64,000 nucleotides of DNA from Mycolicibacterium rhodesiae JS60 (GTDB lineage: Bacteria > Actinomycetota > Actinomycetes > Mycobacteriales > Mycobacteriaceae), in the NCBI GenBank assembly GCA_000230935.2, contig AGIQ01000002.1, positions 248,001-312,000 on the forward strand, read 5' to 3'. This document shows, one piece after another, positions 53,892 through 63,260 of this stretch. Every line of letters starts with the position of its first letter. Within the stretch, counting starts at the first letter, position 1. Both the position numbers and the translations under genes were made by a program. The notes beneath the pieces were generated by a model. It made no database searches. It worked only from the letters and a program-made list of their open reading frames with translations, and had not been told where the DNA came from.

Positions 53892-56800
53892 TGGTGCTTG
53901 ACGTTTTCTGCCCCGTGCGGGGCCGACTAGCCAGCCAGACTCTGAGCACCGAGGTGAGTTGATCCATGTCGACCGGTTTGGTGACGTAGTCCGATGCGCC
54001 TGCGTCGAGGCACTTCTGCCGATCACCCTTCATCGCTTTCGCAGTGAGCGCGACGATCGGCAGGTTGCGCCAGCGGGGCTCGGCCCGAATCCGCCGCATC
54101 GCTTCGTAACCGTCCATGACCGGCATCATGATGTCCATCAGGACCAGTCCGACCTCTGGATGAGCGGCGAGGCTGTCGATCCCCTCCTGCCCATTGCTCG
54201 CGGGTATCACCTTGATGCCGTATCGCTTCAACGCGCTGCCGAGCGAGAACACGTTCCGCACGTCGTCGTCGACGAGTAGAACGGTGTTACCCTCCAGCGA
54301 CTCATCGATCCGCCTTGGGTTGGAGAGGATTTCCCGTGCCGAGTCCGGCATGTCGTTGGCGACGCGGTGCAGGAACAGCGCGGTCTCGTCGAGCAGTCGC
54401 TCGGGCGATTTGGCATTCTTCAACACGATAGCGGCCGCCAATGCCTCGAGACGATGGGTTTCAGCAGCGGTCAGCTCACGCCCGGTGTGCACGATCACCG
54501 GAAGGCTCTTCTCCTGGAGCTGGCCCTTGATCTGTTCGATGAGGTCGATACCGTCGATGTCGGGCAACCCGAGATCGAGGACCAGGCAATCGTATGCGGT
54601 CGGGCCCGCGAGCTCTGCCAGCACTTGCTGACCGGTTCCTACACATGTGATCGCAATGTCATCGCTTTCGATCATGTGCTTGACGACCTGGCGCTGGCTG
54701 GCGTCGTCCTCGGCTACCAACACGTGACGCGGTCCCGGTTTCAGGAAATCGGCGACTGCGGTGAACATCGAACGGAGCTCGCCGACGTCGGCGGGTTTGT
54801 TCACGGTGTTGATGGCACCCATTCGTCGGCCGCGTCCGTCGTCGTCCGCGCCCGAGACGACATTGACCGGTATGTGGCGAGTGGCGAGGTCATGCTTGAG
54901 GACGTCGAGGACAACCCAGCCGGCCATATCCGGCAAGCCGATGTCCAACGTTATGGCGGCGGGCTGCCGCTCCTTCGCCAGCGCCAGAGCCATTCGGCCG
55001 CTTTCGGTTACGACCGTGTCGAATCCGGCTTCCTCTGCCAACTCGGCCAACATCCCCGCGAAGGTGGGGTCGTCCTCGACGACCAACAAGACGGGTTTGG
55101 TCCCCTGGGGCCAGCTGACGGCCGAAATATCCATGTCCTCGAAACGTGCGACAGCGCCGGGAGTCTCCGGCTCAGGGGGCGTCTCGACACTCGCCTGAGC
55201 ACCGTTCGCGCTGACCACCGTCGGCCGAGTCGCCGCCGGGGGCTCCGAGGGCTCGGCTTCGCCGGCCGGCACCGCGTCGACTGGCAGATAGCAGGTGAAT
55301 GTCGAGCCGTCTCCTAATGCGCTGCGTAGTGTGATCTCGCCGCCCAGATTTCGCGCGAGCTCCCTACTGATGGCCAACCCGAGACCGGTGCCCCCGTACC
55401 GCCTTGTCGATCCGCGGCCCGCCTGCTGGAACGACTCGAAGATCAGATGGTGATCCTTTGGGTCGATGCCGATTCCGGTGTCGGCGACGGAAAGTGCCAG
55501 AAAGCCGTTCCCCGGATTGCCGGATGTGTCGGCCGCTCCGGACAGCTCCACCGTCACCGACCCGGCATCGGTGAACTTGATCGCGTTCGCCACCAGGTTT
55601 TTCGCGATCTGTTTGACCCGCGTGTAGTCACTCGTGAGTTGACCTGGCGTGCCGTCACGAACCGTGACGGAGAACGCCACGCTCTTGTGCTCGGCGATCG
55701 GGCGGAACGTACGCTCCAGAAAGTCCACCAGGTCACCCACCTCTATCACTTCCCGATCGAGGCGTAGTGATCCGGATTCAACCTTGGCAAGATCGAGAAC
55801 CTCGTCGATCAGATTCAGCAGGTCCTTGCCGCACTGTTGGATCGTTTCAGCGAATTCCTGCTGCTTTTCGGTGAGCGGATCCTGGGAGTCGGCCAAGAGA
55901 CCCGCCAGGATCAAGATGCTGTTCAACGGGGTACGCAGCTCGTGCGACATGTTGGCCAGGAACTCCGACTTGTATCGCGACGACACAGCCAACTCTTCCG
56001 CCTTGGCTTCGAGCGTCTGGCTGAGACGGTGCAATTCGGCGTTCGTCTGCTCCAAGGACTGCGCTTGCGCCTCGAGTCGCTCGGAACTGGCCCTCAGCTC
56101 TTCCTGCTGCGAGCGCAGTTCCTCGGTCGTCTCCTCCAGTTCGGCGTTCTGTGCCGACAACTGATCCTCGCGAAGCGTCAGCTGCTCGTTGGCCGTTCGC
56201 AGCTCTTCTTCCTGAGCCTGCAATTCCTCTGTCTGAGCCTGCGATAGCCGTAGCAGATCCCGCGTTCTCTGCGCCGACTCAATGGCGTTGATGGCGACGC
56301 CGGCTCCGAGGGCGATGTTCTCGAGGAGCTCGATATCGTCTTCGGTGAACGATCGCAGGGTCGCCAGTTCGAGAACACCGTGCACCTCGGACTCGAACTT
56401 GATGGGTATGAGAATCAGCGAGACGGGTTCGGTCTTGCCCAATCCGGAGACTATCTCGACGTAGTCGCCCGGCGCACCGGTCACCTCGATCCTGCTACCT
56501 TCCAATGCACATTGGCCCACCAGACCGTCACCCAGTCCGAAGGAATTGGGTAGGTCTTTGCGTCGGTGGAACGCATACGAGGCAGTGAGAGCGAACTGGT
56601 CGTCGTCGCGCCGCAGATACAGTGCCCCGTGCTTGGCGTCGAGAGCCTCTGCGGTGCGAGAGATGATTGTCGCGCCTGCCGTCGCCAGATCGGTGGCGAC
56701 CTGAACGTCGGTCATCAGCGCTGCCTGAATTTCCTTGGAACGACGCGCCTTTTCACTCTGTTCCGCCGCGCCGGTGACGCTGCGGTTGATGTTGCGGGCC

Positions 56801-57402
56801 ATGAAGAACATCACGACGGTCAACACCGCGATTATGGCGCCCGTAATGATCCACAGGGCGGCACGAGTGAATCGGGCGGCCGCGCCTGCCCGTTCATTGG
56901 CCTCGTTGGCTGCCTTGGTCGTCTCCTCCTCGATCTGGCGCAGTTGATTCTCCAGAAGAGCCACCTGCCCGGCGAGATTCCGCGCGGAAGTCGCTGCCTG
57001 CCCGGCATCCTGGGCGTTCTGCAGTTCGGCTCGATATTCCGACTTGAAGGTGTTCCAGGCAGCCAGCGCCTGCAAATACTGCATGCGGACGGTCTCGTTA
57101 CCGTCGGCTTCGGCGCCCGCCCGAAGTTCGGTATCGACCGCCTTGTCGAGTTCGTCCAGTTGGCCTTTGAGTTCGTCGCGGTGCGCAGGATCGTTGGCGA
57201 ACAGCAGCCGGTCCTGCGCGACGCGCAACGCCTGTAGATTCCGCTGCGTGTCGAGTGCGGAGACTTGGGTAGTTTGCGCGGAGGCACGCTCATCGTAGAG
57301 TGCGGTGATCCGGGAGAGCTGAACCGTGTAGAGCGCGTTGGCCACGATGAGGGCCGCGACCGCGATCACGCCACCGGTCGCCAATCGATGAGCAAGTTTC
57401 AT
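53884..57402 (-). CDS. hybrid sensor histidine kinase with three receiver domains
   Basis: 1,172 residues: membrane helix (about 7-27), external four-helix chemoreceptor-like sensor (30-180), second helix (about 183-203), GAF (about 235-395), a Glu/Gln-rich coiled coil (about 400-500), HisKA with SHELRTPLNS, HATPase_c (NAIKFTD, DTGIGI, GGTGLGLAI), then three REC domains, each with phospho-Asp (TLDIGLP, VLDLGLP, LMDIMMP) and a conserved Lys. In other bacteria CheB-CheR-coiled-coil-kinase fusions exist; here the parts are split into coupled genes. Six bp after the REC-GGDEF-EAL gene. Confidence 0.95.
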   Translation of the reverse strand: MKLAHRLATGGVIAVAALIVANALYTVQLSRITALYDERASAQTTQVSALDTQRNLQALRVAQDRLLFANDPAHRDELKGQLDELDKAVDTELRAGAEADGNETVRMQYLQALAAWNTFKSEYRAELQNAQDAGQAATSARNLAGQVALLENQLRQIEEETTKAANEANERAGAAARFTRAALWIITGAIIAVLTVVMFFMARNINRSVTGAAEQSEKARRSKEIQAALMTDVQVATDLATAGATIISRTAEALDAKHGALYLRRDDDQFALTASYAFHRRKDLPNSFGLGDGLVGQCALEGSRIEVTGAPGDYVEIVSGLGKTEPVSLILIPIKFESEVHGVLELATLRSFTEDDIELLENIALGAGVAINAIESAQRTRDLLRLSQAQTEELQAQEEELRTANEQLTLREDQLSAQNAELEETTEELRSQQEELRASSERLEAQAQSLEQTNAELHRLSQTLEAKAEELAVSSRYKSEFLANMSHELRTPLNSILILAGLLADSQDPLTEKQQEFAETIQQCGKDLLNLIDEVLDLAKVESGSLRLDREVIEVGDLVDFLERTFRPIAEHKSVAFSVTVRDGTPGQLTSDYTRVKQIAKNLVANAIKFTDAGSVTVELSGAADTSGNPGNGFLALSVADTGIGIDPKDHHLIFESFQQAGRGSTRRYGGTGLGLAISRELARNLGGEITLRSALGDGSTFTCYLPVDAVPAGEAEPSEPPAATRPTVVSANGAQASVETPPEPETPGAVARFEDMDISAVSWPQGTKPVLLVVEDDPTFAGMLAELAEEAGFDTVVTESGRMALALAKERQPAAITLDIGLPDMAGWVVLDVLKHDLATRHIPVNVVSGADDDGRGRRMGAINTVNKPADVGELRSMFTAVADFLKPGPRHVLVAEDDASQRQVVKHMIESDDIAITCVGTGQQVLAELAGPTAYDCLVLDLGLPDIDGIDLIEQIKGQLQEKSLPVIVHTGRELTAAETHRLEALAAAIVLKNAKSPERLLDETALFLHRVANDMPDSAREILSNPRRIDESLEGNTVLLVDDDVRNVFSLGSALKRYGIKVIPASNGQEGIDSLAAHPEVGLVLMDIMMPVMDGYEAMRRIRAEPRWRNLPIVALTAKAMKGDRQKCLDAGASDYVTKPVDMDQLTSVLRVWLASRPRTGQKTSSTSE

Positions 57403-57408
57403 ATCACC

Positions 57409-60096
57409 CTAGCCTCTGTCGGTACCCTGATTTGTCGAGCCCACCGCCCACTTCTCCGCCTCTGCCGCAATGTCCGCCGCCTCGATCGGACGCGCATACA
57501 AAAAGCCCTGCTGCAGAACACAGCCCGCTTCGAGGAGCACATCAGCTTGTCGTTGGTTCTCAACACCTTCGGCGATGAGATCGACCTGCATGCATTCCGC
57601 CAGCGCGATTTGACTGCGCACGATTCGTTGCACCCGTTCGACTTTGTCAACTTCGGAAACGAAGGAGCGGTCGATTTTCAACCAATCGATGGGTACGTGC
57701 AGCAGATTGGTCATGCTGGCGCAATCCACGCCGAAATCCTGTATCGCCAAGCGGAATCCGATGTCTCGCGCACGAAGTAGGACGGTCCGTGCCGGCGTGG
57801 GGTCGCCATTGAACGTTCGTTCGGTGAGCTCCAAGCAGATGCACTCCGGGGAGATCCGATTGTCTTGCTGAACATCCACCAAGTGGTCGAGAAAGCCGCC
57901 GTCGAGCACCTGAACCGGCGAGAGGTTCATGTGCAATTTCAGGTCATTTCTGCCCAGCAACGCGAAGTCCTGCAAACTGCGTGTCACGATCCATCGGCCC
58001 AGCGGGCCTATCTGCCCGGCGCTCTCCGCCAGGGCGATAATTTCTCCCGCGGGCATCTCTTGATCGCCAACTCGCCATCGGACCAGGGCTTCAAGGCCGA
58101 AAAGTGCACCGGTGGAGGCGTTTACGATCGGTTGATAAGCCACGCGGAATTCCGACCGCGCGATCGCCCCGGACAGCTCCGCTCGCCGGTCCACCTGGCC
58201 CTGGTGTCTCGACCCGATCACATCGGTGTAGAGCACACACCGATCCAATCGATTTTTCTTTGCTTCGAACATGGCCATATCGGCCTGGGACAGCAACTCT
58301 GCCGGAGTACTGGCTGTCGCGCCGAGGCAGGAAATACCCATGCTCAGCGAAGGACTCAGAGTGACTTTCGTACAACGCACGGGCTGTGCCTGGACTCGTT
58401 CCAAGATCCGGTTCCCGGCCACGACCGCCGCCTCCGTCGATGGCAGACCTTCCATCAGGACGATGAACTCGTCCCCGCCGATTCGGCACGCCAAAGCGTC
58501 GCTGGTACGTACCGCCGACTTCAGTCTCTCCCCCACTTCGATGAGTAATTCATCGCCGGTGTCGTGGCCGTACGTGTCATTGACGGACTTGAATTTGTTG
58601 ACGTCCATGTACAACAGTGCGGCCAACTTGCCGTCAGGCTGCTCACGGGAAAGCTCCGCAAGACGCTCGTTGAGCTGCCTGCGATTTGCGAGATCAGTGA
58701 GGGCGTCGTGGGTGGCGAGGTGACTGATCACCAGCTGCGCCTGCTTGATCTCGGTCAAGTCATGGACTACGACTGCCACGTTCAGATCGGCCAAGTCTCC
58801 GATCGGTGACAACGTGATCACGACATCGATCGGGCGGCCGTCGTTGGCCGCCAGCTTCATTTCCAGCGACACCTCATGGTGCCCTTCCAGCGTGACGGCC
58901 AGCTGCTCACGCAACCGGTCACGGTCGGCGTCCACGGCAAGCTCGACGATGGACCGGCCGATCAAGGTGTCGGAGGGCCCACAGAACAGCGCTGTAGCAG
59001 CTTTGTTGCAACTCCGGATGGCACCCGACGCATCGACCGCGAGGATCGCGTCGGCGGTGGCCTGCATGACGGCGGCGTACTCGGTCTGGACTCGATAGAG
59101 CGTCGCGTTGGAAAGCGCCAGTGCAGCCGCTGCCGAAACACCACGAAACAACGCGGATTCAACCTCAGAGAAGGCGGGCCCCTGGGCTCGGCCCACGCAG
59201 ACGAACCCGACGTGCTCGCCCCGAGCCATCAATTCCTCAACCATGGCTGCCCCGTGTGACGTCGCACCCTGTGCCGGGTCGACGAGTTGTTCGACAAGCC
59301 AGGACTGCTCCGTTGTCGGACCGGACCTCGGAAGCGAGAACGAGTCACGCCATTTCCCATCGGCAACCGGCAGGCGCAGCAGGCAGTCGGCTTCGAAAAT
59401 GCGGCTCAACTCGGTGACGATGGTCTTCTCGAGCGAGGCCAGATCGAGGCTGCCTTCGGTGAAGATCGTGGCCAGCCTGGCCCGCCGCCGGGCGAGATCC
59501 AGCTCCTCCCGCTGGCGACTCTCGGCAGCCCGGGCAATCTGCAGCTGCTGTTCGTGCAGACGCGCAGCCTCGGTGCGGAGCCGGGCGAAGGATCGGTCCA
59601 GCTCCAACAGTGCTTTGACTTTCGCGTACAGCACCGCCGAGGAGACCGGCTTGAGCAGATAGTCGACTGCTCCGAGGTCGTAGCCGCGATTGAGGTCTTT
59701 GTCGTCCGCCTGCCCGGTGAGAAAGATGATAGGCGTCGACGCCAGTTCATCTGATTCCCGGATGAGCTGCGCGGTCTCGAATCCCCCCATCCCGGGCATA
59801 TTGATATCCAGGACTATCACGGCGACTTTGCGCTGAAGCAGCGCGGTGAGCGCTTCTTCGCCCGAACCGGCCTGCACGAGGTCACAGTCCAGCGGGGTGA
59901 GGACCGTGCACAGCAGGTCACGCAGCCGTGCATCGTCGTCGACGACCAAGACGGTCTGTTTGCTGTCGGCCGCCATGGGCTCCGACTCGACGTCCTCGGT
60001 CAGTACGGGGTCCACCGATAGCTCCCCCGCGTCGTTCGGAACAAGCACGCCGACTTCCACCCCCCCTGGGTCCCCGTGAACCAGTTTGTCCCACAT
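57409..60096 (-). CDS. REC-GAF-like-PAS-GGDEF-EAL cyclic-di-GMP protein, EAL site altered
   Basis: 895 residues: REC (about 47-165, phospho-Asp in VLDINMPGMGG), GAF-like segment (about 210-345), PAS (about 350-460), GGDEF (IGGDEF intact) and EAL (about 640-885; LEALVRW, LELTERTF, LKIDRSFV and AEGVEN kept). The metal-binding DDFGTG motif of EAL reads QDFGVD, so phosphodiesterase activity is doubtful and a synthase or sensor role more likely. The ATG at 60096 gives the longest form; an ATG at 59973 with GGAG upstream starts just before REC. First gene of the kinase-cheR-cheB operon. Confidence 0.92.
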   Translation of the reverse strand: MWDKLVHGDPGGVEVGVLVPNDAGELSVDPVLTEDVESEPMAADSKQTVLVVDDDARLRDLLCTVLTPLDCDLVQAGSGEEALTALLQRKVAVIVLDINMPGMGGFETAQLIRESDELASTPIIFLTGQADDKDLNRGYDLGAVDYLLKPVSSAVLYAKVKALLELDRSFARLRTEAARLHEQQLQIARAAESRQREELDLARRRARLATIFTEGSLDLASLEKTIVTELSRIFEADCLLRLPVADGKWRDSFSLPRSGPTTEQSWLVEQLVDPAQGATSHGAAMVEELMARGEHVGFVCVGRAQGPAFSEVESALFRGVSAAAALALSNATLYRVQTEYAAVMQATADAILAVDASGAIRSCNKAATALFCGPSDTLIGRSIVELAVDADRDRLREQLAVTLEGHHEVSLEMKLAANDGRPIDVVITLSPIGDLADLNVAVVVHDLTEIKQAQLVISHLATHDALTDLANRRQLNERLAELSREQPDGKLAALLYMDVNKFKSVNDTYGHDTGDELLIEVGERLKSAVRTSDALACRIGGDEFIVLMEGLPSTEAAVVAGNRILERVQAQPVRCTKVTLSPSLSMGISCLGATASTPAELLSQADMAMFEAKKNRLDRCVLYTDVIGSRHQGQVDRRAELSGAIARSEFRVAYQPIVNASTGALFGLEALVRWRVGDQEMPAGEIIALAESAGQIGPLGRWIVTRSLQDFALLGRNDLKLHMNLSPVQVLDGGFLDHLVDVQQDNRISPECICLELTERTFNGDPTPARTVLLRARDIGFRLAIQDFGVDCASMTNLLHVPIDWLKIDRSFVSEVDKVERVQRIVRSQIALAECMQVDLIAEGVENQRQADVLLEAGCVLQQGFLYARPIEAADIAAEAEKWAVGSTNQGTDRG

Positions 60097-60107
60097 TGTG
60101 CGCTCGG

Positions 60108-60275
60108 TCAGCCCTTCTCAGGACGCCGATCGCAAAAGTTCGCGAATTCAGCAAACGAGGGGTCGTAGCGCCAGCCCTGCCCCTGCTCGATGTGCTGGAC
60201 GAGCGTGCCCTCGTCGGCGAGCGTCTGTTCTTCGATGCGCATGCTCAGCTGCAAGCTGATCCAGGCCACTCGCAC
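60108..60275 (-). CDS. small hypothetical ORF upstream of the signalling operon
   Basis: 55 residues from a GTG, ending 11 bp before the REC-GGDEF-EAL start. The sequence (MRVAWISLQLSMRIEEQ ... GWRYDPSFAEFANFCDRR) looks protein-like but matches no family I know. It lies directly after the deleted MFS gene on the same strand, so it may be a gene remnant rather than a small protein. Confidence 0.35.
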   Translation of the reverse strand: MRVAWISLQLSMRIEEQTLADEGTLVQHIEQGQGWRYDPSFAEFANFCDRRPEKG

Positions 60276-60283
60276 ACCGAGGG

Positions 60284-60643
60284 CTAATGCGTCGGCGCCG
60301 CCGGGTCCGCACGCTCCGGCATAGTTTGTGCAGCAGCATGTTTCGCTGTCATCGCGCGCAGGACGGCGACGGCGGTCGCCGCTGCGCTGAGCACGATCAT
60401 CGGCGCGGTGATTCCGACTCCCGGCTCGATCGTGACCAACACCACGGGCAAACCGAAACCCGGGTAGGTGACGGCCCAGAAGACGCCGGTCAGCGCGGCC
60501 CTTCCCAACCCTTCGCTTCGCGCGAGCACCGGGAGGAGCGTCGTGAAATGGTTCGCCGCCCAACCAGTGGCGAAAAGCACCGCCAACATCGCAGGCAACA
60601 CCGCACGTGCCGGTGCCGAGGACTGCTCGCGCACTCCCTCCAT
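60284..60643 (-). pseudogene. MFS transporter remnant with large internal deletion
   Basis: An open frame of 119 codons. It begins like an MFS permease (LAVLFATGWAANHFTTLLPVLARSEGLG, first helix), then jumps from about codon 43 to sequence like the last two helices (WAVTYPGFGLPVVLVTI, APMIVLSAAATAVAVL). Normal MFS proteins have about 400 residues and 12 helices; about 280 central residues are missing, with the frame kept. It cannot be a working transporter. On the minus strand, upstream of the signalling operon. Confidence 0.7.
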
Positions 60644-60746
60644 CGATCGTTGCCTCCACGTCGGCGAAAGTCGCCTACCACGCAACGGTCGCACCGACCC
60701 TGGCATTCCAGTGCAGAGCAGCTGGCCGTGCGGTCTACTAGTGGCT

Positions 60747-62864
60747 ATGCGGTTCGAGGGGGACGGCGAGCCTCTCTCAGACGACGGGGCGGAGATTCCC
60801 GTCGAGTTCATTCGTACCCTGCTGAGCCTGCTGCGGACGCGGCTGGGGCTCGACACCGCGTGGCTGTCCTCCTTTCACCACGGCATGCAAACGATGGAGA
60901 TTCTCGACGGCGATACCCAGGCGGTGAATCTCTCGACAGGTGACCAAGCCTCGCTGTCGGACTCGTATTGCGTGCGGGTCATCGACGGTCGGCTTCCCGC
61001 GATCATTCCGGACACGGCCGACAATCAGACGACTGCCGCACTGCCGGTCACCGGCGATTGGAATCTCGGTGCCTACGTCGGTGTCCCGGTGCTCAGCCCG
61101 GCCGGCGCAACGATCGGGATGGTATGCGCGGTCAGCCGTCACGCCAAGCCGTACCTTGCCGACATCGACCTGCGCGTCGTCAAGCAGATCGCCGAACTCA
61201 TTGGGACGCTTATCGCATCCCCGGACAAGGGGCCCGACACCACGGCCGCTCAGCGCACGGTGATCCGAAAGGTGGTGTATCAGCGCGACTTCGAGGTGGT
61301 ATTCCAACCCGTCCACGACATAACGTCCGGCAAGGTGCTGGGCGTCGAAGCGCTCGCCCGCTTTCCCCACGCACCATTCCGTCCCGACGCATTCCTCGCA
61401 CAGGCGGCGTTGTTGGGTCTGGGAATCGAGCTCGAGACGGCCATCCTGGCCCGGGTCATCTCTCTGGTGCCGCGGCTCCCGGAGGACATCTTCGTCGCGA
61501 TGAACCTCTCGCCGGGCGCGGCGCTGGTGGCTCCGTGGGCCCAGATGCTCGCAGATGTCGACGCATCCCGAATCGTGCTGGAACTCACCGAGCATGACGC
61601 CGTCCTGGATTACGGCGCACTCGAGGAAGCGCTGGAGCCATGCCGGTCCCGGGGTGTCCGGATCGCCGTCGACGACGTTGGTGCCGGATTCTCCTCGTTC
61701 TCACATGTTCTCGAGTTGGGCCCCGAGTTCGTCAAGATCGACCAGTCGATCACCCGCCACATCGACGTCGACGACGCCCGGCGGCGGCTGGCGCATGCCA
61801 TCGCCGAGCTTGCGGGCCAGATGGGCGCCACCGTGATCGCCGAAGGCGTTGAGAGCCAGGGCGAACTCGACACCGTCGGAGCTGTCGGGATCACCGCGGT
61901 TCAAGGTTTCTACCTCAGTCGCCCACGGCCCCTCGGTCACGGGTTCGAGCCTGCCGAATTCACCGCTGAGCCAGCCGACCTGCTCCGCGCCGAGGTGGAC
62001 CTGCTCGGAGAGCGGCGATTCGAACTGGCCCTTGCGCATTCACCCATCGGTATGGCCGTTGTCGGGCTCGACGGATCGTTCCTGCGCACCAATCGAGCGT
62101 TGCGCGCCATGCTCGGATACAGCAAATGGGAGTTGGAAGAGCTCACATTTCAGGAGATCACCCATCCAGACGATCTGGACGCCGACGTGGCGCTGCTCCG
62201 GGAATGCCTGGAAGGCCGCCGACGCTCCTACCGGATCGACAAGCGCTACATCGCGTCGGACGGCAGCATCGTGTGGGGCGCCCTCACCGTCGTCATCGTG
62301 CACGCCCCGCGAGACCGGCCGCGCTACTTCGTCTCTCAGATCGTCGACGTGACCACCGACCGCATCCGGGAGGCCGACCTGGCCCGTCAAGCGACCACCG
62401 ATCCACTCACTGCGATCGCCAACCGGTCGGCGGGCTGGAACCGCCTCGAACAGCTCCAAGCGAGTGCGGCAGGCTACGGCGTCTTGTTCTGCGATATCGA
62501 GCGATTCAAAGCTGTCAACGATCAGTACGGACACCGCGCCGGGGATCGTTTACTGGTCGAGGTGGCCTGCCGCCTGCGCGAAGCTGTCGGTGACGGGAAC
62601 ATGGTGGCCCGGTGGGGCGGCGACGAATTCCTGATCATCACCGAGTCGGTCGACGAGTCGGCGCTGACGCGCCTGGCTGACCAGATCACGCGTGACCTCG
62701 ACCGCGTGCCGGCCACCCTCGGCGAGGGTACACAGGTCGCGGTCGGCTTGACGATCGGCTGCGCAGCCCACCGCCCCGGCGACGGGCGCACAGTCGACAC
62801 GGTGCTCGATCTCGCAGACCGCGCCATGTACGAGAACCGCCAGCACCGATACGGCGGGCTCTAG
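60747..62864 (+). CDS. GAF-EAL-PAS-GGDEF cyclic-di-GMP protein
   Basis: 705 residues: GAF (about 15-160), EAL (about 175-410), PAS/PAC (about 430-545), GGDEF (about 550-705). The EAL residues are intact (VEALARF, MNLSPG, LELTEHD, DDVGAGFSS, FVKIDQS, AEGVES) and the diguanylate cyclase site reads WGGDEF. The order EAL before GGDEF reverses the more common one. It can in principle both make and break cyclic-di-GMP. Soluble. Divergent from the signalling operon, about 100 bp beyond the MFS remnant. An in-frame GTG at 60741 is an alternative start. Confidence 0.92.
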   Translation: MRFEGDGEPLSDDGAEIPVEFIRTLLSLLRTRLGLDTAWLSSFHHGMQTMEILDGDTQAVNLSTGDQASLSDSYCVRVIDGRLPAIIPDTADNQTTAALPVTGDWNLGAYVGVPVLSPAGATIGMVCAVSRHAKPYLADIDLRVVKQIAELIGTLIASPDKGPDTTAAQRTVIRKVVYQRDFEVVFQPVHDITSGKVLGVEALARFPHAPFRPDAFLAQAALLGLGIELETAILARVISLVPRLPEDIFVAMNLSPGAALVAPWAQMLADVDASRIVLELTEHDAVLDYGALEEALEPCRSRGVRIAVDDVGAGFSSFSHVLELGPEFVKIDQSITRHIDVDDARRRLAHAIAELAGQMGATVIAEGVESQGELDTVGAVGITAVQGFYLSRPRPLGHGFEPAEFTAEPADLLRAEVDLLGERRFELALAHSPIGMAVVGLDGSFLRTNRALRAMLGYSKWELEELTFQEITHPDDLDADVALLRECLEGRRRSYRIDKRYIASDGSIVWGALTVVIVHAPRDRPRYFVSQIVDVTTDRIREADLARQATTDPLTAIANRSAGWNRLEQLQASAAGYGVLFCDIERFKAVNDQYGHRAGDRLLVEVACRLREAVGDGNMVARWGGDEFLIITESVDESALTRLADQITRDLDRVPATLGEGTQVAVGLTIGCAAHRPGDGRTVDTVLDLADRAMYENRQHRYGGL

Positions 62865-62933
62865 CCGTCGGTGGCGACGAAAGTCAGCCGCTACCAACGG
62901 TAGTGAGCTGGTCGGTCGCTTCGGTCGCGACGA

Positions 62934-63041
62934 TCACCTACAGACGTCGTGCGAGCCGAAGATTCCGTGCAGGCGGTAGACGGCGATACCCGCCACCGCG
63001 ACCACCACCAGGGCTACCAGCAGCATCCAGCGCTTGCTCAA
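62934..63041 (-). pseudogene. mmpS 5' remnant
   Basis: A 35-codon frame (TTG, or ATG at 63026). SKRWMLLVALVVVAVAG, then YRLHGIFGSHDV, matches the N-terminal helix and RLHGIFGAHDV of the complete MmpS at 36308, then hits a stop. The periplasmic domain and any mmpL are gone. An operator-like site resembling that of the intact mmpS lies about 100 bp upstream. Confidence 0.75.
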
Positions 63042-63131
63042 TCACCGACCGATCGAAACCCGCTGCATCCGTGACCCTTTCGTGAGCGGCGACAGGCGCT
63101 GACGGTCGTGCCACATTCCTAGGTCGGCCTA

Positions 63132-63161
63132 TCAACTTAGTTGACCGTACGGTACCGGACC
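63132..63161. promoter_or_regulatory. operator-like sequences upstream of the mmpS remnant
   Basis: Minus strand of 63145-63161 reads GGTCCGGTACCGTACGG, 15 of 17 identical to GGTCCAGTACCGTACCG before the intact mmpS. Next to it is a separate palindrome TCAACTTAGTTGA (63132-63144). The rest of the non-coding stretch 62865-63260 shows no other gene. Confidence 0.55.
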
Positions 63162-63260
63162 GGACTCTACAACACTTGGCTGGGCGTTCAGCCGTGATGC
63201 TTGGCGACCTTTTCACCCCGAGGCCATCGAGGACCTGCCCACAGTCGGGGCCTTGCCGGA

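Noticed and set aside
58464..58520. Cyclic-di-GMP inhibitory I-site (RTSD) before GGDEF
   Set aside because: The RxxD lies six residues before the motif rather than the usual five, so I do not claim feedback inhibition.
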